Shown here one piece after another: positions 1 through 26,455 of a stretch of DNA of 64,000 nt. A model generated the notes under the pieces. It had not been told where the DNA came from and searched no databases. It saw nothing but the letters and a program-made list of their open reading frames with translations. Made by a program: the position numbers and the translations under genes. The stretch spans positions 567,812 through 631,811 of the forward strand of contig NC_087080.1 in assembly GCF_026151205.1 (NCBI RefSeq), written 5' to 3'. Each line of letters begins with the position of its first letter. Position 1 is the first letter of the stretch. Source of the stretch: Bolinopsis microptera. Taxonomy: Eukaryota; Ctenophora; Tentaculata; Lobata; Bolinopsidae.

Positions 1-92
1 TCCTCTCTATTTGATAGTCAATCTTTACAATCACATTAAGAGATTAAGTATCACTCACTCACATTGTATTATAATTTGTCATAAAAGAGTGT

Positions 93-2930
93 CACCCTCA
101 CCTCTAAACCCCCCTCACCTCTAAACCCCCCTCACATCTAAACCCCCTCACCTCTAAACCCCCCTCACCTCTAAACCCCCCTCACATCTAAACCCCCTCA
201 CCTCTAAACCCCCCTCACCTCTAAACCCCCCTCACCTCTAAACCCCCCTCACCTCTAAACCCCCCTCACATCTAAACCCCCTCACCTCTAAACCCCCTCA
301 CCTCTTAACCCCCCTCACCTCTAAACCCCCTCACCTCTAAACCCCCCTCACCTCTAAACCCCCCTCACCTCTAAACCCCCTCACCTCTAAACCCCCCTCA
401 CCTCTAAACCCCCCTCAACTCTAAACCCCCCTCACCTCTAAACCCCCTCACCTCTAAACCCCCCTCACCTCTAAACCCCCCTCACCTCTAAACCCCCTCA
501 CCTCTAAACCCCCCTCACCTCTAAACCCCCCTCACCTCTAAACCCCCTCACCTCTAAACCCCCCTCACCTCTAAACCCCCCTCACCTCTAAACCCCCCTC
601 ACCTCTAAACCCCCCTCACCTCTAAACCCCCCTCACCTCTAAACCCCCCTCACCTCTAAACCCCCCTCACCTCTAAACCCACTCACCTCTAAACCCCCTC
701 ACCTCTAAACCCCCTCACCTCTAAACCCCCCTCACCTCTAAACCCCCCTCACCTCTAAACCCCCCTCACCTCTAAACCCCCCTCACATCTAAACCCCCCT
801 CACCTCTAAACCCCCCTCACCTCTAAACCCCCCTCACCTCTAAACCCCCCTCACCTCTAAACCCCCCTCACATCTAAACCCCCCTCACCTCTAAACCCCC
901 CTCACCTCTAAACCCCCCTCACCTCTAAACCCCCTCACCTCTAAACCCCCCTCACCTCTAAACCCCCCTCACCTCTAAACCCCCCTCACCTCTAAACCCC
1001 CCCTCACCTCTAAACCCCCCTCACCTCTAAACCCCCCTCACCTCTAAACCCCCCTCACCTCTAAACCCCCCTCACCTCTAAACCCCCCTCACCTCTAAAC
1101 CCCCCTCACCTCTAAACCCCCCTCACCTCTAAACCCCCCTCACCTCTAAACCCCCTCACCTCTAAACCCCCTCACCTCTAAACCCCCCTCACCTCTAAAC
1201 CCCCCTCACCTCTAAACCCCCCTCACCTCTAAACCCCCCTCACCTCTAAACCCCCCTCACCTCTAAACCCCACTCACCTCTAAACCCCCCTCACCTCTAA
1301 ACCCCCCTCACCTCTAAACCCCCCTCACCTCTAAACCCCCCTCACCTCTAAACCCCCCTCACCTCTAAACCCCCCTCACCTCTAAACCCCCCTCACCTCT
1401 AAACCCCCCTCACCTCTAAACCCCCCTCACCTCTAAACCCCCCTCACCTCTAAACCCCCCTCACCTCTAAACCCCCCTCACCTCTAAACCCCCCTCACCT
1501 CTAAACCCCCTCACCTCTAAAGCCCCCTCACCTCTAAACCCCCCTCACCTCTAAACCCCCCTCACCTCTAAACCCCCCTCACATCTAAACCCCCCTCACC
1601 TCTAAACCCCCCTCACCTCTAAACCCCCCTCACCTCTAAACCCCCTCACCTCTAAACCCCCCTCACCTCTAAACCCCCCTCACCTCTAAACCCCCCTCAC
1701 CTCTAAACCCCCCTCACCTCTAAACCCCCCTCACCTCTAAACCCCCCTCACCTCTAAACCCTCCTCACCTCTAAACCCCCCTCACCTCTAAACCCCCCTC
1801 ACATCTAAACCCCCCTCACCTCTAAACCCCCCTCACCTCTAAACCCCCCTCACCTCTAAACCCCCTCACCTCTAAACCCCCCTCACCTCTAAACCCCCTC
1901 ACCTCTAAACCCCCCTCACCTCTAAACCCCCTCACCTCTAAACCCCCCTCAACTCTAAACCCCCCTCACCTCTAAACCCCCCTCACATCTAAACCCCCCT
2001 CACCTCTAAACCCCCCTCACCTCTAAACCCCCCTCACCTCTAAACCCCCCTCACCTCTAAACCCCACTCACCTCTAAACCCCCCTCACATCTAAACCCCC
2101 CTCACCTCTAAACCCCCCTCACCTCTAAACCCCCCTCACCTCTAAACCCCCCTCACCTCTAAACCCCCCTCACCTCTAAACCCCCCTCACGTCTAAACCC
2201 CCCTCACCTCTAAACCCCCCTCACCTCTAAACCCCCCACCTCTAAACCCCCCTCACCTCTAAACCCCCCTCACCTCTAAACCCCCCTCACATCTAAACCC
2301 CCCTCACCTCTAAACCCCCCTCACCTCAAAACCTTCCTCACCTCTAAACCCCCCTCACCTCTAAACCCCCCTCACATCTAAACCCCCCTCACCTCTAAAC
2401 CCCCCTCACCTCTAAACCCCCCTCACCTCTAAACCCCCTCACCTCTAAACCCCCCTCACCTCTAAACCCCCTCACCTCTAAACCCCCCTCACCTCTAAAC
2501 CCCCCTCACCTCTAAACCCCCCTCAACTCTAAACCCCCCTCACCTCTAAACCCCCCTCACATCTAAACCCCCCTCACCTCTAAACCCCCCTCACCTCTAA
2601 ACCCCCCTCACCTCTAAACCCCCCTCACCTCTAAACCCCCCTCACCTCTAAACCCCCCTCACATCTAAACCCCCCTCACCTCTAAACCCCCCTCACCTCT
2701 AAACCCCCCTCACCTCTAAACCCCCCTCACATCTAAACCCCCCTCACCTCTAAACCCCCCTCACCTCTAAACCCCCCTCACCTCTAAACCCCCCTCACCT
2801 CTAAACCCTCCTCACCTCTAAACCCCCCTCACTTCTAAACCCCCCTCACCTCTAAACCCCCCTCACCTCTAAACCCCCCTCACCTCTAAACCCCCACCCC
2901 CCCCCCCTCACCTCTAAACCCTCCTCTAAA
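93..2930. repeat. 17-bp C-rich minisatellite, about 165 copies
   Basis: A 16-17 bp unit of the form CCCCCCTCACCTCTAAA is repeated for 2.8 kb. Most variation is five versus six C and an occasional CACATC for CACCTC. All C runs are on the + strand, so the minus strand is a regular G-run array. No gene is visible in it. It may lie within an upstream intron of the cyclase gene, but that is not shown. Confidence 0.97.
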
Positions 2931-3037
2931 AGCACATTTAAAGCATTTAGCCGTCTTCTCCTTTCACTTTTCAAGAGTGAGTTACTAATGCAAATGGTTA
3001 CTAGCTCTCTAAAGGACCAACTATTTCCTAATATCAT

Positions 3038-3456
3038 ACATATTACTACATATTACTACATATTACTACATATTACTACATATTACTACATATTACTACA
3101 TATTACTACATATTACTGCATATTACTACATATTACTACATATTACTACATATTACTACATATTACTGCATATTACTGCATATTACTACATATTACTGCA
3201 TAGTACTGCATATTACTACATATTACTACATATTACTGCATATTACTACATATTACTACATATTACTACATATTACTACATATTACTGCATATTACTGCA
3301 TATTTCTACATATTACTGCATATTACTGCATATTACTACATATTACTACATATTACTGCATATTACTAAATATTACTACATATTACTACATATTACTACA
3401 TATTACTACATATTACTACACATTACTACACATTACTACATATTACTACATATCAC
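3038..3456. repeat. 10-bp minisatellite TATTACTACA, about 42 copies
   Basis: Near-perfect decamers TATTACTACA/TATTACTGCA run for 420 bp. The open frames across it are artefacts of periodicity without stops. Confidence 0.97.
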
Positions 3457-3935
3457 AGTAAGTAAGTCACTATTAAACTTTATAAACCTCAACACATCCC
3501 ATACAACTCCATATTATGTGATTATCGTGGTATCTCGTCCAGTTTCTCTACCATTATCTCCTTATCATTCTTAGAAGACGTTAAAATTAAAACAGCAAAA
3601 AGAGCACTAGCATTAAATAAAGTTTGGTGACTGGTGCCAGTCACCATGGTAACAAAGTGTATCTCAGCTGATCAGTGGTCATTTACTGCCGACAACATTC
3701 TCTCTTTTGCTTTTCTTGACTACATGGTTTAAAGTAGCGACCTTAACGTGGTTATCTTTTAGTGTAAACATAATCTTCAACCTTATCTAATTCGTTCTCT
3801 TAGTGCAGCCTACTCAGTTCTCTGGACCATTGTGCAGCGGTAGTTTCTAGTTTCTAGGTTCTTAATCTAGACACCGGTTAGTTTGATTGAAGCATTTTCT
3901 CTCTGTCTCTCTCTGCGTGGGAAGTACTGATTCTT

Positions 3936-4020
3936 GCTGCACGTGCGAGCCGCGCACTGTACGTGCGAGTAGTGTACTGCACGTGCTAGTAACGCATTGC
4001 ACGTGCAAGCCGCGCACTGC
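3936..4020. repeat. Imperfect ~26-bp repeat with CACGTG palindromes
   Basis: Three to four imperfect units carry CACGTG or TACGTG cores (GCACGTGC type) and end about 50 bp before the acceptor of the candidate exon at 4073. CACGTG is the classical E-box. Whether any factor binds here is not known. The rest of 3459-4072 shows no gene. Confidence 0.6.
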
Positions 4021-4072
4021 ATGGGACAGATAAGCACTATTGTGTAACAGTAATTATCTTGTGGTGATACAG

Positions 4073-4201
4073 AATGAACAGGCGGATATCTGGATTGTTG
4101 AGCTCGAATAAGAAGGACGTTGAAGCGGATAATGAGATGTCGCACCGGGACTCGGACAGTCCCTTGCCTATACTCCTGTCACGTGAAGATAAAATGAACA
4201 G
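4073..4201 (+). CDS. Candidate cyclase exon (activation-segment region)
   Basis: This exon is bounded by an acceptor (TGATACAG) and a donor (AACAG/GTAAAA). Only one frame is open, encoding about 42 residues rich in S, D and K. Its end phase (AG plus one base) exactly matches the start phase of the exon at 6894; joining gives ...DKMNR-VYRPPEAN, a plausible run into the kinase-homology domain. RISGLLSS could be a degenerate DFG region. It could also be a chance ORF or a 5' exon. Confidence 0.4.
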
Positions 4202-4925
4202 GTAAAAATACGGTATAACTTCACGTGAAGCGTGCAGTCTATTATTGCACGTGAGAAGCTGAAATCACCATGATAACGTGAATGTGGTTCCTTTTGTATG
4301 ATCATATTAGTAGGTAGTCTTTGTAGAAAAAGGCCTGTAATTTGTAAAGCTGCTTCATGAGCGTACTATGTACTATAATCTATATATGTATGTACTATTT
4401 ATGTATGTACTACTATAATACATATATATATATAATATGTCATGTTAATGCAAACTACTGAATAAATAACCCCAGCACAGCTTCTATAATCCCGGCCCGC
4501 TAATTTGGCTCAACAAGATTTGTTTTGTTTTGATATTCCATGATAATTTCATCCGCGCACTGTCACGTGTTTTGATGACGTGTATCACGTGACTAACTAC
4601 TACGACGCGTAGTAGTTATTCCCGAGATCCATTGACAACAGTTCTCCACAGCTTTCTGTCCTCCATCAGTCTAGCTATCTCATCTACTGATTTCAGCCGT
4701 AGTACCTTTATTTATCTAGTAGTATAATAGACTCTCCAATTCCATTTCATATTTTCCATATAGCTAGAATAGTAAAATGTAAAATTTGTTGGTCCTAGCA
4801 CTAACCAGGAGGAGGGGTTTATAACACAAAACACCGGCACGCTTAAGTTATCTTAAAATAATCCCTCATGCTAAAGCACGTCGGGGTTATTTTCAATGTT
4901 TCCCGCGGGAAAAATTGAAGTATAA
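4202..4925. other. Non-coding stretch with a small hairpin
   Basis: No gene is seen. A 9-bp stem with a 5-nt loop (AACTACTAC / GTAGTAGTT) lies at 4595-4617. If the exon at 4073 is real, this is intron. Confidence 0.5.
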
Positions 4926-5171
4926 TCCTTGCGCATGCCGGAGATATGTGTGTAATAGTACTAACAAACACTCTAGAAGATATGTGGCGGAGATATGTGT
5001 GTTATAGTACTAACAAACACTCTAGTAGATATGTGGCGGAGATATGTGTGTTATAGTACTAACAAACACTCTAGTAGATATGTGGCGGAGATATGTGTGT
5101 TATAGTACTAACAAACACTCTAGTAGATATGTGGCGGAGATATGTGTGTTATAGTACTAACAAACACTCCC
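4925..5171. repeat. 49-bp tandem repeat, about 5 copies
   Basis: Units contain GAGATATGTGTGTTATAGTA followed by CTAACAAACACTC. The copies are nearly identical, so the expansion is recent. Confidence 0.93.
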
Positions 5172-5274
5172 TTGGCTAGGAACACTAGTAGACTATTGTG
5201 TTCAAAAGTTGGCCCAATGCCAACAATTTCAACTACTGAGACACCTGATAAGTCGTAAGTCAGAGCTCTAAAAC

Positions 5275-6052
5275 CCATTGCTCTAAGCCCGCCTCTATGT
5301 TGTCATGATGACAAGTATTGCTTTAAGCCTGCCTCTACTTTGTCATGGTGACAAGTATAAAATAATACTCTAAGCCTGCCTCTACATTGTCATGGTGAAA
5401 AGTATAAAATAATACTCTAAGCCTGCCTCTACGTTGTCATGGTGACAAGTATAAAATAATACTCTAAGCCTGCCTCTACATTGTCATGGTGAAAAGTATA
5501 AAATAATACTCTAAGCCTGCCTCTACATTGTCATGGTGACAAGTATTGCTCTAAGCCCGCCTCTACGTTGTCATGGTGACAAGTTTACAATATTACTCTA
5601 AGCCTACCTATACGTTGTCATGGTGACAAGCATTACTCTAACCCTGCATCTCCGTTGTCATGGTGACAAGTATAAAATATTAATCTAATCCTGCCTCTAA
5701 GTTGTCATCGTGGCAAGTAATACTCTAAGCCTGCCTATACGTTTTCATGATGACAAGTATAAAATATTACTCTAAGCCTGCCTCTACGTTGTCATGGTGA
5801 CAAATATTACTCTAATCATGCCTCTACGTTGTCATGGTGACAAATATTACTCTAAGCATGCCTCTACGTTGTCATGGTGACAAGTATTACTCTAAGCCAG
5901 CCTCTACGTTGTCATGGTGACAAGTATTACTCTAAGCCTGCCTCTACGTTTTCATGGTGACAAGTATTACTCTAAGCCTGCCTCTACGTTGTCATGGTGA
6001 CAAGTATTACTCTAAGCCTGCCTCTACGTTTTCATGGTGACAAGTATTACTC
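5275..6052. repeat. ~41-bp minisatellite with GTTGTCATGGTGACAAG core
   Basis: About 18 imperfect units alternate CTCTAAGCCTGCCTCTACG with GTTGTCATGGTGACAAG, a palindrome close to the RFX X-box. Unit length varies through insertion of short A/T-rich linkers (TATAAAATA). Confidence 0.93.
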
Positions 6053-6893
6053 TTAGAAATAGGAGTAGCACCGTTTACATAATAATTCATCTTGCTTACT
6101 GTGGGGTACACTTAATAATTCATCTTATCAGATAAAATAGGCTGAGCTGCGAATCGTTTGATTTTTATCACTTATAATTGGTGTTAAACAAGTATTTACC
6201 CTAGAAGTTGTATCTATCTTTTACTTGTTGTTATTACCAAGTTTCCAGTTCTATTACTTGTCAGCGTTATAAGATAACAAACATACTACGCCGCTGGTTT
6301 GGGATACCTTCTCTGCTACACAGAGTCAGCTATCTCTGCTGCTACATATTACACTGTAAAACTAACTCTTTATCCTTTTTAATATACTTTTGTTATAAGT
6401 TATAACACAGTTATAACACAGAGTTTAATATACTTTTACCCACATTTCAACACGAGCCGCTCACTGATAAAGATGAAATACTCTAGTAGCAGGGTGCAGT
6501 TGAGTGTGATAAAGATGAAATACAAATGCATTCATTTCTTTTTTAATTTCTTCGTACGAGACAAATAGCGTTTTATAACACTATTCTTAGTGTTAATTTT
6601 AAATGATGGGCTACATAAGTTGTTATCAGTGGCGTAACGTTGCCATGGTAACGTTATCAGTGGCGTTACCATTAGTTTCATTACTTTTTATATAATCAGA
6701 TCTGTTGGGATACAAGTTGATCATTATTGCTATTCTAGACAAATGTTAAGTTAGTATGAGCACATTAGGCCAGCACTCTCCCAAATGAAGCGGTGTGTAC
6801 TCAGTACTACTACTAATGAAATAGTAGTAGTAAATACTCTAGTAGCAGGGTGTAGTTGCGGTGTGTGCTCCTTTGTAAATTATTCTTTCTCAG
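6053..6893. other. Intron-like sequence before the kinase-domain exon
   Basis: No convincing exon is seen. A 22-bp imperfect palindrome centred on GTTGCCATGGTAAC lies at 6635-6656. Short open frames at 6208 and 6785 show no recognisable domain. Confidence 0.5.
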
Positions 6894-20502
<13,609 letters not shown>

Positions 20503-22021
20503 GAAACCCCTTCTCGCTGGGGAGCTCTTCTACTGACCAGATTTTTACGTTTTCTAGACCTCCTGTCATCCTGATATTATCCTGATACTATCTTGTTGTC
20601 CGTTACCATGGTGACTGAAGTTCACCCCATGATCAAATCAGTCTCCGTGATCCGAATCAAGTGATCATCATCACTTACTGGTTGTTATGGTTTCAGCGTG
20701 CTGGAAACTTGTAAAGTCCGACTTACTTATCAAGAGTTGCCTTAGTTACCGATTACCAGTGATTAGTTGTCATGGTTGCCATGGCTTCTGGTTACTTGTT
20801 GCCATGGTTACCAGTTACTTGAATGAGACGAGTTAAGAGTTGTTTAGAGTTTGTGTTACTGGTTCCTGGTTCCCATGGTGATGTTAGCAGTTGTTTTAGT
20901 AAGTCTGTGATGTGTGTTTTGTAAATTGATTCAGAAATATAAAATGAAATCGGTGATTTTTTATATGCGATATTTCAAGACTGTAATATCAAAAACTGTA
21001 CATTAAATTTTTAATTCTATGTTGATAGACACTGTTAGATTCCTCGACAATTGTATAGTAATGTTACCATAGTTACTAATTTTACTAGTTACTAGTAAAT
21101 CCTTACCTGCATAGTGCATAGTAACCTTAACTTAGTTTACTTTATTTAAATTCTAAGTCTAATTCCCCGATTTTGTGTAAGCGGGTTACGATCGCTAAAT
21201 GCTCTTCCTGTTCACATTCAAATCAAACTTAAAAGAGAGAATTGCAAATAATTATAAACGCTAAATAATTGCAATATCTCAACTTACCAGCTCTACCTAA
21301 CGTACACTACATAAAGTGGCTATGACCAGGAATTTGACGCTAGAATTTGTTGTAAAAACTGACCTTTGAGCTGTGCAGGTCGAAACATTTTATTTTAGTT
21401 GTGTATGTCGCTCATTTCACCATTAACTTAATAATCAACTGATGATACTAGTTCCATATTTATTGATATTTTTGACATTACTTTTTTGATTGTTAGAAAT
21501 CGAAAGTACACTTCAAGCGACGATTATACATTTGTTGTGTATATAGTAACTTTTTAGCCCTTACTACGACTGTTAGTAATGTATTTAGCACAGGGCTGAG
21601 ATACTAATAAGAATAAAATTTATTATAAAGGAGTATCATTTATACGAAACATGTTATCTATTTGAATTTAAAATTGCGAAATCTTATATAAGTAACGCTT
21701 TTCAATTAGTTTGAGTTGCCTAATCCTAACAAAATGATTATTTTGCTGCTAGCAAGAGCTTTGATTTAAACGACACGGTTATAAATGAGCCCTCAATACT
21801 GTAGCTGTACTTGTGACCTAGATATTTAAAATAGAGGAGACGCTTCCTGACGTGCCCTCGTCAACCTCCCATATCCGTGAGAGAAGCTGGGTGTATAGTA
21901 GTAGTAGGTAGTACTAGTAGTAGTACTAGTAAGTATAATTACCGGATGGGGTGTTGTGTTCCGAGTTTATAGGTTTATTTGCACGTGCAGGGCTATACTG
22001 GTTTAGCTATAATAGCTCTAG
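20503..22021. other. 3' UTR and intergenic sequence
   Basis: No coding exon is seen. Several isolated X-box-like palindromes (for example GTTACCATGGTGAC near 20600) occur. The first clear AATAAA on the + strand is at 21612-21617, a candidate cyclase poly(A) signal. Confidence 0.4.
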
Positions 22022-22423
22022 GTTAGGGGGGGGGGGGGTTGACGGATGTTACTCGTCTAAATTTCTTCGAAGTAGCGCGCGCCGCTTTCTTCTCGAAAGA
22101 GCTACGAAGTAGCGCGCGCCGGGTCAGATCATTAACAATGGTCAAGGGGGGGGGGGGGGGGGGGGCCATTGGTTTTTTTTGTGAAACTTGATTTCGAGAT
22201 AGCAGTTGACCGAACTTTTGAGGGGGTCCCGGACCCGAACCGCCAAACGGAGCCTGCGGGGCAGCCACGCCCATATTTGGTCCAAATTAGGCCCAATTTA
22301 GCCAAAATATTGAGACCGTCGACGAGACTAACTTTGACATACGTTGCATGCCACTTTTCGCGCGCAAAGCGCGCGCCGCCGATATTGGGATACGAAACAT
22401 GTATCAAGACTAACTTTGACGCG
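22022..22423. repeat. GC-rich dispersed repeat with poly-G tracts
   Basis: Two G runs (22026-22038 and 22146-22166), duplicated GAAGTAGCGCGCGCCG, and a segment (about 22180-22310) containing GTGAAACTTGATTTCGAGAT and GCCCATATTTGGTCC. That segment recurs in diverged form at 61095-61245, so it is an interspersed family. ORFs here are not credible. Confidence 0.6.
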
Positions 22424-22994
22424 CATCTTGGGGACCTTTACAGATAGTTGAAATTCGACATATGACGTCATCTAGCGTGAAATATCGCCAGATGACGATA
22501 GATGACGCCAATTAGCGACATTGTCGCTAATTGCACGGCACCTGTCGAATGTCGCTATCTGACGCTTTCTAATTCTGGCGCTATCTAGCGCTACATGACG
22601 CTAGACACGCAGCACAGGCGACAGATAGCGCTATTTTCATAAAATTTCCGGCTTTTTTTGCGACATCTAGCGGTGTCTAGCGCTATATGTCGCAACGACA
22701 TCTGACGCAGCGCTATCTGGCGCTATCTACTTCTAGCGCTATCTAGCGGAGAATGTCGGTTTGTGACAGTTTACGCTAGATAGTGCTATCTAGCGCTTGA
22801 TATCTCGGCGACAACTAGCGCTATCTAATGAAGAATGTCGGTTTGCGACAGTTCACGCAGTACGCGTAGACACATGGCTATGTGAAAGAAGATGATATAA
22901 AGATTTAAATGTTAAATTAGCATTTGCAAATAATTAATAGCATTGAAATCTCGCACAGCAAATTATTAAAAGAATGTAATGAGAGTCGAGCCGA

Positions 22995-23692
22995 ATTTAT
23001 TGTAGTCAGTGTAATAAGCGCCAAGCGCGAGCACAAAACTTTTTTTCTCCGATTTCGATCAATTTGGTACCAAAAGTTGTCTAAAAATTTGAATAAAATA
23101 AATCCACCGTGTAGCAATTTTCGCTAAAAATGCTACACGGCGCTTGTTTGCCGCGCGTGCTTTTTTCGCGCAAATTTTTCGTTTTTGGCCTATAACTTTC
23201 ACATTTTCAGTTATTATCACATAATTAATATTATTATGGCATTGTAATCAGCTTATCGAGACGAAACTTTTAGTACTAATATTTTAAGATTTAAAGGAAA
23301 CTTATTTTCAAAAATTTTTAATCTGAACACAAGGACCCTTGTGTGAAATTTTGAACAAATTTTTGAAAAATTTGGTGCTTCAAAAATTATAATTTTGGTA
23401 CTAAAAGTTGCGTCTGACTAAGTTCATTACGATCCTGTAAGAATTATTTCAAAAATTCAATATTTTAGGAGTTATAGGCATTTTAAGCAATAAATTGCCT
23501 ATTTTTCGTCCTTTGTACACTCTTGCGATGCACAGAAGGCCCACATACAGCTCGACGTTATCGTGCTACACGGCCACGGTGAATTTTCATTATTCACACT
23601 TAGAGGCAACTTTTGATACCAAATTTATCAAAATCTGAAATCAGAGACAAAAAATTCTGTGCCAGCTCATGGCGCTTATTACATAAACTATT
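22995..23692. repeat. Nested imperfect inverted repeat (foldback)
   Basis: Arms of about 125-130 bp: GTAATAAGCGCC...TTTGGTACCAAAAGTTG...CCACCGTGTAGCA on the left and its diverged complement on the right (23560-23692). Probably an older foldback element. Confidence 0.7.
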
Positions 23693-23925
23693 GTTCAGTA
23701 ATCACATTTACAATGGGTTTACACATTACATAATAGTTTAAATTTCAAATTAATGTTCCTGCACGAATGAAAATGCCTCATAATCATATATCGTACCCAC
23801 GAGTTTTCAGTTTACGAACTACGCGCAAGTGTGAAGTGCAAGGGATGATGATTAATCACTCTACACTCGACTGTCACGTGACTTTTTTAACCCATTCTCT
23901 AGCTGGTTCTGAACAACTTTTCGAA

Positions 23926-24007
23926 ACCCTAACCCTCTAATCTGATCCCAACCCTAACCCTAACCCAATCCTTAACAAAAACATATGCTGAAACCCTAAC
24001 CCTAACG
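23926..24007. repeat. Interstitial telomere-like CCCTAA runs
   Basis: Short runs of CCCTAACCCTAA occur three times, interrupted. A further GGGTTAGGGTTA lies at 25298-25309 next to (AC)n. They resemble TTAGGG telomere sequence inside the transposon. Confidence 0.75.
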
Positions 24008-24767
24008 AGAAATTAGACTAACTTCCTTATACGGTCATATCACGTGATCGATACAGTTTTTCGCCAATATCTCGTCAGGAGAGCATTTTAACCCTATGTC
24101 ATGGGGGGTGATTCGGAATCAGCGTCCGAAAATACATCGATTGAAGTTGGTTACAACCATCGGGGGCCCTTTTAGAACGATCTGGAAGATCGACTGTAGA
24201 GTGATTTAGCACGCTCGAAGTGCAAGCGCGAAAGCTTTAGACTTAGTGCAATTTAGCTACGAAAATACCAAAACCCTTAAAGTTAAAGTTAAGGCTGGGG
24301 ACCTCAGGCTATCATGTTCATAAACATTAAGATTTGGCGGAATGACAGGCTGAGCGCGGCCCAGTAACAATCCTTGGGATCGGAGTTATTTTGGATAAAT
24401 ACTTTACAGCTTCGAGTAATCTATTTGACGATGTTTTTTGTAGCGCGATGCACTACTGGGCCGCGCCGCACAGCCAATGATGCTTCTCGCAACCAATAGT
24501 GCTTTACTAAATCGGCGAGATGCACCATGACTGGGCCTCGCCGAGCTGTGAAGGATTGACATCGTGAATCAACGCGATGCGTTACTGTGTCGCGCCGCGC
24601 ATCCAAAAATGCTTCTCGGCATCCAATAATGCTTCTTGGCGAATGCACCACTGAGCTGTGAAACATTGGCATCACGAATCAACGATGTTAGTTACTTGTA
24701 TAAATTTAGTCGAAATAGTATGTAGTACGTGCCGCTTTCTTCCGATCCCGAAATGTTAAGGGTCGAC

Positions 24768-25034
24768 GGTCGTTTACATATTAGTAATCAGCTGAGGAGG
24801 TTGGGGTTTCCAAATGATTATTGATTACGCTAGTGTAATATTGACATAATAGCTATGGTAAAACTGATTACGGAGTATGTGAACGACCCCTCATTGTTAG
24901 TAATCAGTTCCATACATAGCTATTAAGCTATTAGTATTATGTCACAATCACACTAGCGAGCGTAATAATTTGGAAAACCCCGGCCGGCGGCATCAGGCCC
25001 CTTATAGTTATATAATTATAATATGTAAACGACC
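24768..25034. mobile_element. Nested MITE, 267 bp
   Basis: Ends GGTCGTTTACATATTA and its exact complement TAATATGTAAACGACC. Most of the interior folds into one imperfect hairpin (ATTACGCTAGTGT, TGACATAATA, ACTGATTAC arms). No clear target duplication. Confidence 0.7.
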
Positions 25035-25257
25035 CCTTGATTAAGTGATATTTAATATTTTGTTCCACTCAGCCGAATATTTGATAAATCGAGTGTAATA
25101 GTTGGGTGACTTCGACGCGCCACGCAAGCTTATAGTTATATCATTCTCACTTAAATTATAATTAATTTTCATACACAGTAAAAATTAATTTTCATACAAA
25201 ATAAAAATAACAAAAAAGATTAGGTGGGAAAAGACAGGCTGCGCTTACGGTCCCAGT

Positions 25258-25261
<4 letters not shown>

Positions 25262-25297
<36 letters not shown>
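25262..25297. repeat. (AC)n microsatellite
   Basis: About 18 dinucleotide units inside the 3.2-kb transposon. Confidence 0.98.
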
Positions 25298-25299
<2 letters not shown>

Positions 25300-25655
25300 G
25301 TTAGGGTTAATGTTACTGTGATAGGCCGGATATGATATCTTGTGCTATCTAGCGCTATATGACGCAACGACATCTGACGCAGCGACATATAGCGCTAGAT
25401 AGCGACATCTAGCGCTAAATAGCCTGGACTGTCACGACCCGAAATTCTTCGCTATTTAGCGCTTTCTAACGCTATATGTCGCAACGACATCTGACGCTAT
25501 ATAGCGCCAGATAGCGACATTCGACAGGTGCCGTGCAATTAGCGACAATGTCGCTAATTGGCGTCATCTAGCGTCATCTATCATCATCTGGCGATATTTT
25601 ACGCTAGATGACGTCATATGTCGAATTTCAACTATCAGTAAAGGTCCCATCTTGG

Positions 25656-26455
25656 TAGGTTACCATGGTTACTTGGTAGGTTATTAACCTACAAGTAGAA
25701 GGCACTAGTATAGATATTAGATGGTAGTGGTAGACGTGTGGTGCGACATACCAGCCACACGCAATTAACCTTTCTTCCCCCTTCAAATAATATCTTTCTT
25801 TTAGCTGAAAATCCGGATATAAAACTGTTTAAGATAATATTAATCATTTGTAAAAATACAGAAATAAATTTGTAAAAATTTCGAAAGTTCGCTCAACTAA
25901 AAATAAATCCTAAATATTCAGCAATTTCCCCCTTGCTACGTCATCAACAAGACAGCAAATCAATATTTTAAATGTTGAAACTGAGTAAACAGATTCAATT
26001 TTATAGTGACAGTAAACTGCAGTTTACTGTAATTATAGAAAAGTTTACTACAATAAGTGTTACCATGGTTACACTTATTGTAGTAAACTGAACAGTTTAA
26101 CTTTACTTACTGTGAAGAAACGGAGCTCCCAAGCTCGAAATATCGTTTACTTTAAGACAATGACCAAGAGATATACTCAAAGATAAGAATTATACTCAAT
26201 ACTAGAAAGCTAGAAGATAAGAATTATACTAGACAATATTGAATAAAAGTGCGCAAATTATTCTAGGAAAGATTGACAAAAATTAAATATATAAGCTACA
26301 TTGATTATCCCAACATGACATATTCGATAACGCCGGATAATGCATAATTACATTTTTATAGAAAAGATTCAAAGGTATACTGGCCTTATTTAGAGAAATA
26401 AACCAAAGTCATGACAACTATAAAAGTATAAAGATCGCATTGCCATGACAACATG
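25656..26455. other. Region between convergent genes, with palindromes
   Basis: No coding exon. A perfect 22-bp palindrome lies at 26009-26030 (ACAGTAAACTG/CAGTTTACTGT). A ~50-bp near-perfect palindrome at 26042-26090 has arms AGTTTACTACAATAAGTGT around TACCATGGT. Both could be part of the 3' region of the phosphatase gene. Confidence 0.6.

Larger units (their letters stand above)
22432..25647. mobile_element. 3.2-kb non-autonomous DNA transposon
   Basis: Terminal inverted repeats GGACCTTTAC...GTAAAGGTCC are flanked by CATCTTGG at 22424-22431 and 25648-25655 (8-bp target duplication). The inverted repeats stay alignable for at least 125 bp (GATAGTTGAAATTCGACATA is shared). They continue as dense AGCGCTA/TCTAGCG subterminal repeats to about 22860 and from about 25330. 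No transposase ORF. It contains nested inverted repeats (22995-23120 with 23560-23692), a nested MITE, telomere-like runs and an (AC)n tract. An 8-bp duplication allows hAT, Merlin or P; I cannot assign it. Confidence 0.88.

Noticed and set aside
22023-22447. Overlapping 83-92-codon ORFs
   Set aside because: GC-rich dispersed repeat with poly-G; frames on both strands and no domain.
23926-24007. A chromosome end, from CCCTAA repeats
   Set aside because: Only a few interrupted units, embedded in a transposon with genes on both sides; interstitial remnants at most.
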